From Bacillota bacterium (lineage in GTDB: Bacteria > Armatimonadota > Hebobacteria > Hebobacterales > Hebobacteraceae), in the NCBI GenBank assembly GCA_030597345.1, contig JAUVSA010000049.1:1-10523 (forward strand): DNA of 10,523 bases, read 5' to 3'. Positions 1 to 6,817 of the stretch are shown piece by piece. The notes beneath the pieces are model-generated. The model saw nothing but the letters and a program-made list of their open reading frames with translations. It was not told the origin of the DNA and did no database searches. Position numbers and translations under genes: made by a program. The number at the start of each line of letters is the position of its first letter. Positions within the stretch are counted from its first letter, which is position 1.

Positions 1-1
1 C

Positions 2-640
2 GACAGCGACCACGTGGGCGATCTCGACTGCTTCAACGGCAATCTGTATGTGGCACTCGAGCAGCCGAAGCAACTGCTGATTCTCCCGACCAGCTTCCCG
101 CACCGGGGCGATCTCTATGCAGTGCAGGATCACTGGAAGAGGATAGCCGGGAAGTTCCCCTGGTGCGCTGTCAATCCGATCACTGGAGACGTATACACGT
201 CGAGGTTCGACCAGGGAGGCTACACCTACCCCCCAGACGGCCCGGCCTACTCCGTCGTCTACTACAGGAAGGCGGAAGGCAACAAGTACGTGCACGCCGG
301 AACCGTGAGCCTATCCCATCCGATCACCCGCGTTCAGGGCGGGGCTATCACACCGGCCGGCAAGCTGCTTCTGGTGTCTGATAAGAAGCCCTTTGGGATC
401 TACGTGTACAACGTCTTCACCGGGGAGTACTACGGTGCGGTGACGTTCGACATCAGTCCCGAGTATCCCGACCTGGAGGAACTCGAGGGCATCACGATAT
501 CGCCGCCCGGAACGGCGGTCGTCAAAGGCAGCCCGGCGAACGTCCACCTGGTGCTCCTGGACAACGACGTGTCGGACAAAGACGATGTCTACTTCAAGCA
601 TGTCAGGGTGCCGTCGCTGGATGATCTGTTCGGCTTCTAG
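2..640 (+). CDS. C-terminal part of a beta-propeller-like protein of unknown function (5' end outside window)
   Basis: The reading frame is open from the left edge, so the true start lies upstream; a GTG at 14 is only an internal Val codon candidate, with no reason to prefer it as the start. The visible part (about 212 residues) has recurring short blocks such as GDLDCFNGNLYVALEQ, WCAVNPITGDVYTS, VQGGAITPAGKLLLVSD and LEELEGITI. Each alternates hydrophobic strands with G/D/N turns, as expected for the blades of a propeller of the YncE/SMP-30/esterase-like kind. No catalytic residues can be assigned. No signal peptide can be judged because the N-terminus is missing. The frame ends in TAG at 638-640 and is followed by a 282-base gap before the next plus-strand gene, so it need not belong to the catabolic operon. 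Coding is certain in my view; function is unknown. Confidence 0.8.
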   Translation, partial: DSDHVGDLDCFNGNLYVALEQPKQLLILPTSFPHRGDLYAVQDHWKRIAGKFPWCAVNPITGDVYTSRFDQGGYTYPPDGPAYSVVYYRKAEGNKYVHAGTVSLSHPITRVQGGAITPAGKLLLVSDKKPFGIYVYNVFTGEYYGAVTFDISPEYPDLEELEGITISPPGTAVVKGSPANVHLVLLDNDVSDKDDVYFKHVRVPSLDDLFGF

Positions 641-644
641 CTGC

Positions 645-788
645 AGGGGCGTCACCGAAGCGCGCCTTGAGCATCCGAAGCTCAGACGTCAGCCGACGGT
701 TCTCGTCGCGCAGCCGCGCCACTCGCCCATGTCTCCGACAAGCCAGCGAGGCTGTCAGAGGTGTCCCATCGCCATCTAGCAGGAACAT
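645..788 (-). pseudogene. Possible N-terminal remnant of an integrase-type transposase (coiled-coil segment)
   Basis: In the gap between the first two plus-strand genes, the minus strand reads from an ATG at 788 through RRHGRVARLRDENRRL and SELRMLKARFGD. This is a charged, heptad-like helix. It resembles the coiled-coil segment that precedes the helix-turn-helix in some large DDE-type integrase/transposase families of environmental bacteria. After about 50 codons the resemblance stops and the frame runs into the 3' end of the preceding gene on the other strand. No DDE domain, inverted repeats or target duplication can be seen. It may equally be a chance open frame in GC-rich DNA. Confidence 0.2.
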
Positions 789-908
789 GGAGACCTGGGC
801 GCAGAAGGCATGGGGAGGTAAGCAGTAGACCGCAAAGGCCGGAGCGCGGCGAGTCGGCCGTGTGACTCGGTCGGAGTTGGTACCGGTTGGAGTCGCGCGC
901 AGTGACCC

Positions 909-914
909 GGGAGG
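909..914 (+). promoter_or_regulatory. Shine-Dalgarno site that sets the dehydrogenase start
   Basis: GGGAGG at 909-914 lies 8 bases before ATG 923. A second purine block, AGGAG at 916-920, lies 11 bases before ATG 932. The longest open frame could begin at TTG 887, but that start has no such site, and the family normally begins only a few residues before the MRAAV-like strand. Confidence 0.6.
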
Positions 915-922
915 CAGGAGTG

Positions 923-1969
923 ATGAGAACAATGCGAGCGGCCGTCTGCACCGGACGCGAGAGGATAGGGATTGAGGAGGTCCCTCGGCCGGTGCCTCAG
1001 GCGGGCCAGGTGCTGGTCGAGGTAAAGGCGTGCGGACTGTGCGGCTCCGATGTTGACGGGTATCTGGGCCACCATCCGATGATCGAGTGGCCAATCATCC
1101 TCGGCCACGAGTGCTCGGGCGTCGTCGCCGAACTCGGTTCAGGGGTGGATGACTGGCGTGTGGGCGAGGACGTGGTCGTGGAACCGTTCTTCACCTGCGG
1201 AACCTGCCCGGCCTGTCGCAGGGGAAGGTACAACCTGTGCCGTGACCTGAAGCTGATCGGCCATCAGGTGGCTGGATCGCTCGCGGACTATGTCATCGCC
1301 GACGCGCGCTTCCTTCACCACAAGCCCTGCAATCTCAGCTTCGAGGAGGCGGCGCTCGCGGAGCCGGTATCGTGTTCGCTGCACGCTATCGAACGCTGTC
1401 ATCTGAAGAGCGGAGATCTCGTCGTCATCCTGGGTTGCGGCACCGTAGGATCCTTGGCCGTCCAGTTCGCGTCGATCAAGGGCGCTGAGGTGATGGTGGT
1501 GGATGTCGAGGATTTCAAGCTGGACCTGGCTGCACAATTGGGCGCTGACCATGTTGTGAACCCAACGCGCGATGACGTGCGGAAGCGGGTCATGGAGCTC
1601 ACCGATGGCATCGGTGCGGATTGCGTGCTCGAGGCGGTGGGCCGTCCCGATACGCTTGCATCAACCGTTGACCTGGTTAAGCGGGGCGGGACTATCATGC
1701 TCATGGGGTGGTCCGGGAGTGAAACCGATTCCTTCGGCCTGACCAAGGTGACACTGAACGAGCTGACGGTATTGGGTACGCTGTGCTACTGCTGGGACTT
1801 CCCGGTCGCACTGAAGCTAATGAGTCGTGGCAAGATCAAGGTCGCTCCGATCATCAGCCATCGCTTGCCGCTGGCGCGAGTCGAGGAGGGGGTCAACATG
1901 CTCCGACAGGGCGGGGCCGGGGTCTGGAAGATCATTATTGCCGAGGAAGCAAGTACCGATCGAGCCTGA
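923..1969 (+). CDS. Zinc-dependent medium-chain (sorbitol/threonine-type) polyol dehydrogenase
   Basis: This 348-residue protein is an NAD(P)-dependent, zinc-containing medium-chain dehydrogenase that oxidises a secondary alcohol, most likely a polyol, to a ketone in the cytoplasm. Visible family signatures (numbering from ATG 923): catalytic zinc site Cys40 (GLCGSD) and His62-Glu63 (GHE); a further acidic residue at Glu147 (AEP); the structural zinc lobe with Cys92, Cys95, Cys98 and Cys106; and a Rossmann motif GCGTVG at 171-176. Asp194 closes the second beta strand, which favours NAD over NADP. The length matches the family (about 340-350). The start was chosen by the Shine-Dalgarno site; ATG 932 is nearly as good. 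It sits 180 bases upstream of the isomerase-kinase operon on the same strand, which suggests it makes the ketose that the kinase uses. The exact substrate cannot be read from the sequence; threonine or galactitol dehydrogenase are alternatives. Confidence 0.93.
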   Translation: MRTMRAAVCTGRERIGIEEVPRPVPQAGQVLVEVKACGLCGSDVDGYLGHHPMIEWPIILGHECSGVVAELGSGVDDWRVGEDVVVEPFFTCGTCPACRRGRYNLCRDLKLIGHQVAGSLADYVIADARFLHHKPCNLSFEEAALAEPVSCSLHAIERCHLKSGDLVVILGCGTVGSLAVQFASIKGAEVMVVDVEDFKLDLAAQLGADHVVNPTRDDVRKRVMELTDGIGADCVLEAVGRPDTLASTVDLVKRGGTIMLMGWSGSETDSFGLTKVTLNELTVLGTLCYCWDFPVALKLMSRGKIKVAPIISHRLPLARVEEGVNMLRQGGAGVWKIIIAEEASTDRA

Positions 1970-2063
1970 GGCAGCCGATGCCTGCACGCGGGGGCTGCCC
2001 ACGGCTGACGCGCTCCTGTATTTCCGCAGCTAACACTGGGACGGCACACTAGGCAATGCCTCA
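1967..2063 (+). repeat. Pair of short AGGCA/TGCCT inverted repeats between dehydrogenase and isomerase
   Basis: AGGCA at 1969-1973 and TGCCT at 1979-1983 form a 5-base stem around GCCGA just after the dehydrogenase stop. AGGCAATGCCT at 2051-2061 repeats the same arms around one base. TGAGGCA (1967-1973) is also the reverse complement of TGCCTCA (2057-2063). There is no T-run, so this is not a clear terminator. It could be an operator pair or a folded leader ahead of the isomerase operon, or chance. The rest of the 180-base gap shows nothing else that I can identify. Confidence 0.25.
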
Positions 2064-2149
2064 GAGCTCAGCGTGCTCCCCGCAACTGCTCGCTCAGCGC
2101 AGGCGCGGGCAACAGTGGGGTCGAATGGGAATTGCCGTGAGGGAGTCCC

Positions 2150-2608
2150 GTGAGCATCGCCATTGATGCCGACGAATACGGTTTGGAGCTGAAGCAGGTC
2201 CTCTGCGGGCTGCTCGCCGAGAGAGGCGTGCCGTTCGAAGATCTCGCCTATCTCAATTCGCACCAGGCCGACTACCCGGACGTCGCCCTGAACCTGGCGC
2301 GCCAAGTGCAGAAGGGCCGCTTCGACCGGGGCATCCTCATCTGCGGCACGGGCCTGGGCATGGCGATGGTGGCCAACAAGGTGAGAGGCGTCTTTGCCGG
2401 CACCTGTCATGACGTCTACTCGGCGGAACGACTTCGCAAGAGCAACGACGCGCAGATCATTACCCTGGGTGCCGCGATCGTTGGACCGGAACTGGCCAAA
2501 ACAATAATCTGCGCCTGGCTCGACTCCGAGTTCCAGGGCGGACGCTCCCAACGGAAGGTCGAGCGCATGCGCGCCATCGAGGCCGAGATGCACGACGGGG
2601 CGGCCTGA
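2150..2608 (+). CDS. RpiB/LacA/LacB-family sugar-phosphate isomerase
   Basis: This 152-residue protein matches the length and fold of ribose-5-phosphate isomerase B and related enzymes, which interconvert aldose and ketose phosphates through an enediol. The core motif GILICGTGLGMAMVANK (61-77) holds the catalytic Cys65 and the anion-hole GTG loop, and NDAQIITLG (99-107) is the usual second block. GGR with Arg132, followed by Lys136, fits the phosphate-binding tail. Two usual histidines are changed: the N-terminal GSDHAG-type motif reads DADEYG (Glu9 in place of His), and the HNDAN-type motif reads SNDA (Ser98 in place of the ring-opening His). The start is GTG 2150, 4 bases after GGGAG at 2141-2145. 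The kinase gene follows 16 bases after its stop. It probably converts the kinase product to an aldose phosphate. A ribose or galactose 6-phosphate substrate is not excluded, but the changed histidines speak against a cyclic one. Confidence 0.9.
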   Translation: MSIAIDADEYGLELKQVLCGLLAERGVPFEDLAYLNSHQADYPDVALNLARQVQKGRFDRGILICGTGLGMAMVANKVRGVFAGTCHDVYSAERLRKSNDAQIITLGAAIVGPELAKTIICAWLDSEFQGGRSQRKVERMRAIEAEMHDGAA

Positions 2609-2614
2609 ATCATG

Positions 2615-2620
2615 AGGAGG
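2615..2620 (+). promoter_or_regulatory. Strong Shine-Dalgarno site of the DhaK-type gene
   Basis: A perfect AGGAGG lies 4 bases before ATG 2625, inside the 16-base gap after the isomerase stop. It indicates that the kinase subunit is translated efficiently and independently of the upstream gene. Confidence 0.7.
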
Positions 2621-2624
2621 TCTC

Positions 2625-3632
2625 ATGCAGCGCATCATCAATGACCCCAACGCGGTCGTCGCCGACATGATCAAGGGCTTCGCGAAGGCCCATCCGCAGC
2701 GCATCGCTGCCACTGCTAATCCGCGCGTTCTCAAGTACGCTCAGGCGCCGGTGCCGGGCAAGGTCGGCGTCGTCACCGGAGGCGGCTCCGGCCATAAGCC
2801 GGCCTTCATCGGCTACCTCGGAAAGGGCCTCTGCGATGCCGTCGCGGTGGGCGAGATCTTCACCTCGCCTCCGGGCGTCGCTTTCCTGGATGCGTTCCGC
2901 GCCGCGGACTCGGGCAAGGGCGTGGCCTGCCTGTATGGCAACTACGCCGGCGATACCATGAACGTGAAGCTCGCCATGGAGGACGCCGCGGACGAGGGCA
3001 TCGAGATCAAGACGGTGGTGGCGAACGATGATGTACCCTCCGCCCCGCCGGATCAACGGCAGAACCGCCGCGGTGTGGCCGGCGAAGTGCTGATGTGGAA
3101 GGTGGGCGGAGCGAAGGCCGCCCTCGGGGGATCGCTGGACGAGGTGATCGCGGCCGCGCAGAAAGCCATCGACAACACGCGCTCCATCGGCGTGGGAGTC
3201 TCCCCCTGCACCATTCCCGCAGTCGGGCACCCCAACTTCAGCATTGAGGCGGGGATGATGGAGTTGGGCATTGGGCACCACGGAGAGCCCGGCATACGGG
3301 TGGTGCCCCTGCAGACGGCGGCGGAGATGGCCCGCACGATGGTGGAGGTGATCTTGCCGGAGCTTCAAGGCATTCCCGGCGAGGACGCCGCCGTGCTCGT
3401 GTCCGGTCTGGGAGCCACCCCGGTGATGGAGCTGTACATCCTGTACGGCGCAGTCCAGGACCTGCTGGAAGAGAACGGCATCTCCGTCTACCGCCCGTAC
3501 GTGGGCAACTACTTCACCTCTCTCGAGATGGGCGGGGTGACGCTGACGGTGATGAAACTCGACGAAGAGCTAAAGACCTGCCTCGACCTGCCCTGTGACA
3601 GCATGGGCCTGACGCAGTGCGGAGAGATGTGA
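2625..3632 (+). CDS. dhaK: DhaK-type ketose kinase, substrate-binding subunit
   Basis: This 335-residue protein is the DAK1-domain subunit of a dihydroxyacetone-kinase-type enzyme, which binds a short-chain ketose as a covalent hemiaminal and presents it to DhaL for phosphorylation. Visible motifs: GGGSGHKP at 52-59 with His57, NYAGDTMN at 106-113 with Asp110 (the two residues that help orient the ketose), and GHHGEPG at 217-223, where His219 is the expected hemiaminal histidine. The length is normal for a stand-alone DhaK. The pocket differs from the textbook enzyme: the usual SGHEPAH reads SGHKPAF, so the substrate may be a ketose other than dihydroxyacetone, for example erythrulose. It lies between the isomerase gene and dhaL, 1 base from the latter. 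The symbol refers to the subunit family, not to proven dihydroxyacetone use. Confidence 0.93.
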   Translation: MQRIINDPNAVVADMIKGFAKAHPQRIAATANPRVLKYAQAPVPGKVGVVTGGGSGHKPAFIGYLGKGLCDAVAVGEIFTSPPGVAFLDAFRAADSGKGVACLYGNYAGDTMNVKLAMEDAADEGIEIKTVVANDDVPSAPPDQRQNRRGVAGEVLMWKVGGAKAALGGSLDEVIAAAQKAIDNTRSIGVGVSPCTIPAVGHPNFSIEAGMMELGIGHHGEPGIRVVPLQTAAEMARTMVEVILPELQGIPGEDAAVLVSGLGATPVMELYILYGAVQDLLEENGISVYRPYVGNYFTSLEMGGVTLTVMKLDEELKTCLDLPCDSMGLTQCGEM

Positions 3633-3633
3633 G

Positions 3634-4275
3634 ATGGACCGCACCTTCCCCACCGCCGATGGCGTGCGCCTTGTGCGCGATCTCGCCCGCGTGATCCAGG
3701 AGAACGCGCAACACCTCAGCGACATCGACGGGCTCATCGGCGACGGCGATCACGGCGTGAACATGAGCAAGGGGTTCACCCTCGCCGGCGAGCAGCTCAC
3801 TGACGGGCAGGATCTGGCGTCCGCGCTCCAGGTCCTGGGCAACGTGCTGCTCAACGAGATCGGCGGGGCGATGGGGCCGCTGTACGGATCGTTCTTCCGG
3901 GCGATGGCGCGGGCCGCCCGCGGACAAGAGGCGGTCGATGCGGCGGTGTGCTCGGCGATGCTGCACGCCGGCCTCGACAAGGTGCGCGACATCGGAGGGG
4001 CGGAGGTGGGCGACAAGACGCTGCTCGATGCCCTTGCTCCTGCCGTTGCCGCTTTCGATCATGCCCTGGACGGTGGTGAGAGTTTCGGCTCCGCCCTTCA
4101 GGCGATGAAGGCCGCGGCGGAGCAGGGGCGGGACTCGACGAGAGATCTTGTTGCGAAGAAGGGCCGGGCAAGCCGCCTCGGCGAGCGATCCCGCGGCGTC
4201 CTCGATCCCGGCGCCATCTCCTGCTCTCTGCTTCTCTGCACCATGGCGGACAGCATCGGCGCCGCGCTCGACTAA
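3634..4275 (+). CDS. dhaL: DhaL-type ketose kinase, nucleotide-binding subunit
   Basis: This 213-residue DAK2-domain protein carries the nucleotide and transfers phosphate to the ketose held by DhaK. It has the metal-binding motif DGLIGDGDHG at 32-41 (Asp32, Asp37, Asp39), the nucleotide-loop block GGAMGPLYGSFF at 77-88, VGDKTLLDAL at 125-134, and the full C-terminal signature GRASRLGERSRGVLDPGA at 177-194. All expected residues are present and the length is typical. It begins 1 base after the dhaK stop, with GGAGAG at 3621-3626 as ribosome site, so the two subunits are almost certainly made together. No DhaM (the phosphotransferase-system phosphate donor) is in the window. The kinase may therefore use ATP directly, or DhaM may be elsewhere in the genome. 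It ends 10 bases before the stop of the convergent minus-strand fragment; no hairpin with a T-run separates them. Confidence 0.93.
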   Translation: MDRTFPTADGVRLVRDLARVIQENAQHLSDIDGLIGDGDHGVNMSKGFTLAGEQLTDGQDLASALQVLGNVLLNEIGGAMGPLYGSFFRAMARAARGQEAVDAAVCSAMLHAGLDKVRDIGGAEVGDKTLLDALAPAVAAFDHALDGGESFGSALQAMKAAAEQGRDSTRDLVAKKGRASRLGERSRGVLDPGAISCSLLLCTMADSIGAALD

Positions 4276-4285
4276 CCGCGGCGGA

Positions 4286-4585
4286 CTACTCCTTCTGCTG
4301 CACGCCACAGGTCAGGCCGGCGATCTGGGGATCGGTGAAGCGGTCCGCGCCGATCGCGATGCGCGAGCAGAACGTCCACACCACTGCTCCCTCCGGTCCC
4401 GCCTGGAACCAGTGGAGCCTGTCCGGCGGCGAGGTGTGCTGTTCGCCCGGGCCCAGCACGACCTCGTGCCAGCTCGTGAAGTGCGGCCGCCGATGCGCCG
4501 GAGGCGTCGCCTTCGGCTCGGGCGTCGCCTCGCCGGGCATGTACAGGTACACCTCCCCCGACTGGCACCGAAATGTTTCCTCTTG
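4286..4585 (-). pseudogene. Truncated D-lyxose isomerase (YdaE-type cupin), N-terminal half lost
   Basis: An open frame runs on the minus strand from GTG 4720 to the stop at 4286 (144 residues), but only its last 100 or so residues look like a protein family. EETFRCQSGEVYLYMPGE, TSWHEVVLGPGEQHTSPP, HWFQAGPEGAVV and DRFTDPQI match, block by block, the C-terminal half of the B. subtilis YdaE-type D-lyxose isomerase as I remember it. Those enzymes have about 167 residues and bind a metal through an N-terminal HxH, a Glu in ETFRC and a later His. The Glu (codon 48) and the late His (103) are here; the HxH region is absent. The 45 codons before the match look like non-family sequence, and I found no HxH in the other minus-strand frames just upstream. 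It is thus most likely a decayed or recombined gene; a short novel cupin is less likely. Confidence 0.6.
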
Positions 4586-4588
4586 TGG

Positions 4589-4602
4589 TTGTCGAGCGAC
4601 AA
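4589..4602. promoter_or_regulatory. Perfect 14-base palindrome at the lyxose-isomerase break
   Basis: TTGTCGAGCGACAA is an inverted repeat of two 6-base arms around AG. It includes TGT and ACA half-sites like those of GntR-type operators. It lies within 5 bases of the point where the isomerase homology starts, so it may mark a recombination junction or be an operator. The rest of the stretch up to 4861 (about 260 bases) shows no gene that I can support. Confidence 0.3.
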
Positions 4603-4861
4603 TGACACCGGTCTGGGAGGCTTGAGGCGAGGCGAATACCAGGTCAGCGACAGGCCACGTGCCAGACGGTGCCCCAACTCCAATCTCAGCTAAGCATATG
4701 TGGGATCCCGGTCTCAGCACGTCCTTGCCCGTCTGCTCGCCACTCGATCATCCAGAACCGGAGGAGATCGTCTGGGCAGTTCCATCGCCGCCTAACAACC
4801 ACAATGAGTTTCTGCACAGCACGGGGGGCACACGCGTGCAAGCCTCTTGCCGCCAAGCGGA

Positions 4862-6817
4862 TCAGATCCACACACTGAATGTGGGTATGCCGAAGAGCAG
4901 GTTAAGCAAGGCCCACACGCTGCCGATGACGCAGTCGCCAAGAATGAGGCCCAGGAAGAAGGGCAGCGCCCGGGCGTATCCCCGCAGCCCAGCGTACCGC
5001 AGGATCAGTGTCTTTATGGTCCACGCAACGAACACTGACATCCAGAGATGATGCGTGAACCACATCGGAGCCAGCACATATCCCATCGGATGAAACGGCC
5101 ACCAGAAGAACCGACTGCGCATGGCGTATAAGAAGAACGTGAAGAGGAAGGCCGCGCCCATGGCTGATCCTCGGTGGAGAGGAGCTGGCGCCACGCCGGT
5201 AGTCCACGTGATCAGCGAGGCATAGGCTTCGGTGGGACCCTCGAAGCCGACCTTGGCGCTGTCTGCCCCCAGGCTGTACAACGGCATCAGCAGCGCAAGG
5301 TAGCCCATCAAGAGACCGGCGACAGCGGCAACGAACATCGCAGCGACAAGCCCGCGCACGGGCACGCGCGCAGCCTGCACCATCTTGAACCCTTCCATCT
5401 GGAGCGGCGTCGCATCCATCCCGTACGCCTTGGACGTCCATCCGAATAAGGTCAAGATCGCGAGCCCGCGGAATGGGAACGACGCCGGCGTGACGAGCTG
5501 CGTGAGAAGCGTGTGGGGGCCGGCAGCATAGACCTCCGTCTGCGGCGCGCCCAGTTCTGCCCGGAGCCGCGACAACGCCAGGCTGGCGACCAGATACAGG
5601 CCCAGGTACATGAAGACGATCCACACCGGGGCGCCCGCAAGTCGCACGAACGCGGCCATGCCAGCAACGGAGAATAACAGCAACCCGAGAGCCCACCGGT
5701 AGCGCAGGGGCTCCTCCCCATCGCTCCGGGCCAAGCTGGGCCGGAGTGCCTGCCGGATCGCCCTGGCCAGGTGACTCCTTCCAGACCACAGGACGAAGAT
5801 CCCCACCGCCAACAGGGCGCTGGCAGACTGCTGATGGGTGAACGGAGCGTCGGGCGCAATGTCCCACCCCCACAGCGCGGTCATCAGCTCTTCCATCTTT
5901 ACGGCCCAGAAGAAGAACCAGTATGAGAATGCAATGTCCACCGGCATGAGGAAGCCGATGCCGACCGCCCACCAGTACGGCGGCCAGAAGGTGCCCCCGG
6001 ACTTGAGGAAGCAGTCCCAGCGCCCTCCCAGGTTCTCGTTGAGTGAACTCATGTCAGGCTGCAGACTGGGTATGGCTGGGAAGAGTGTGTGAAGACCGTT
6101 CACAGAACCGAGAACGACAGCCATAGCGAAGCCGACCCAGAGCAGCCGGCTGCGAAACAGTGAGCCGGATGGCTCCACCATGGCTACCGGGACCTGCACG
6201 AGGGGAAAGGTGAGGCGCTCTTCCTCAATCCAGCGACGGCGCAGCAGAACGTTCAGCGACAGCATAGCCGCGAAGAACGCCAGTATGAAGGCGCCCCATG
6301 CCAGGGCGGGCCTTCCCCAGTCGAGTAGATGTTTCGCAGCAAGGAGAGTGCTCTCGCCCTCATAGAAGGACGTCAGAGTCTGCTCGCTTGTGACCACCAG
6401 CCAGGCCGGAAGAACGTCCTGGAAAAGCAGCTCCCAGTCGTACCCGGCTGTCGCTCTTCCGATGGGCGCGATGATCCATCCTACGAGGGCTTGAACAAGA
6501 CCGTATCCAGCGATGACGCCGGAGATGGCGAGCATGATGTAGATCGTCAGCAACTCACCGTGGTAGAGGGCCCGTTTCGGCGCTCGCCACTTGATCAACG
6601 CATTAAGGCCCACTAGCACGAGCAGGATGAAGACGGTGTGCAAGGGCAGAGACAGCATCGTGGGCCAAACGTTGTAACGGATGACCTCCATCTGTACGAT
6701 CCACCACGACTGGAAGGGCATCAAAACGAGGGCAACCCCGACCGCCCGCCAAGTCACACCGACCCCCGACGATTCCTTCGCGCCAGAGTGACCGCGGTGG
6801 CTGTTCGGCCGCGTCAC
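4862..6817 (-). CDS. Large multi-pass membrane protein of the DUF6785/DUF6784 type (OPT-transporter-like)
   Basis: This 651-residue protein has more than a dozen long hydrophobic segments spread over its whole length, including near residues 25-45, 55-80, 90-120, 170-190 and 200-onward, and it ends in a hydrophobic tail. Family-like signatures are VTWRAVGVALVLMPFQ and QMEVIRYN at the N-terminus, ELLTIYIMLAISG, EEERLTFPLVQVPV, RLRAELGAPQTEVY and the C-terminal WWPFHPMGYVLAP and LRGYARALPFFLGLILG. I recognise these as the paired DUF6785 (N-terminal) and DUF6784 (C-terminal) domains of uncharacterised proteins, which resemble oligopeptide-transporter (OPT) permeases. The start is GTG 6817 with GGAGGG (6823-6828) 5 bases before it. 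It follows the MttB-like gene by 260 bases on the same strand and may import the compounds handled by the neighbouring glycosidases or methyltransferase. No substrate is known to me. Family call is from memory of motifs. Confidence 0.85.
   Translation of the reverse strand: MTRPNSHRGHSGAKESSGVGVTWRAVGVALVLMPFQSWWIVQMEVIRYNVWPTMLSLPLHTVFILLVLVGLNALIKWRAPKRALYHGELLTIYIMLAISGVIAGYGLVQALVGWIIAPIGRATAGYDWELLFQDVLPAWLVVTSEQTLTSFYEGESTLLAAKHLLDWGRPALAWGAFILAFFAAMLSLNVLLRRRWIEEERLTFPLVQVPVAMVEPSGSLFRSRLLWVGFAMAVVLGSVNGLHTLFPAIPSLQPDMSSLNENLGGRWDCFLKSGGTFWPPYWWAVGIGFLMPVDIAFSYWFFFWAVKMEELMTALWGWDIAPDAPFTHQQSASALLAVGIFVLWSGRSHLARAIRQALRPSLARSDGEEPLRYRWALGLLLFSVAGMAAFVRLAGAPVWIVFMYLGLYLVASLALSRLRAELGAPQTEVYAAGPHTLLTQLVTPASFPFRGLAILTLFGWTSKAYGMDATPLQMEGFKMVQAARVPVRGLVAAMFVAAVAGLLMGYLALLMPLYSLGADSAKVGFEGPTEAYASLITWTTGVAPAPLHRGSAMGAAFLFTFFLYAMRSRFFWWPFHPMGYVLAPMWFTHHLWMSVFVAWTIKTLILRYAGLRGYARALPFFLGLILGDCVIGSVWALLNLLFGIPTFSVWI

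Noticed and set aside
668..684. TGAGC/GCTCA inverted repeat after the first gene, considered as a terminator
   Set aside because: A 5-base stem with a 7-base loop and no T-run is too weak to call.
2030..2734. Long minus-strand open frame of 234 codons over the isomerase gene
   Set aside because: It is antisense to a clear RpiB-family gene; its His/Arg/Ala-rich product has no family motifs and is typical of GC-rich shadow frames.
2610..3368. Minus-strand open frame of 252 codons over the DhaK-type gene
   Set aside because: It is a shadow of the clear plus-strand gene, with low-complexity His/Arg/Gly-rich composition.
3514..4308. Minus-strand open frame of 264 codons over dhaL
   Set aside because: It is antisense to a fully canonical DhaL and shows no recognisable motif.
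4902..5972. Second long minus-strand frame inside the membrane-protein gene
   Set aside because: Its product is Arg/Gly/Cys-rich without membrane segments, while the other frame gives a coherent multi-pass protein.
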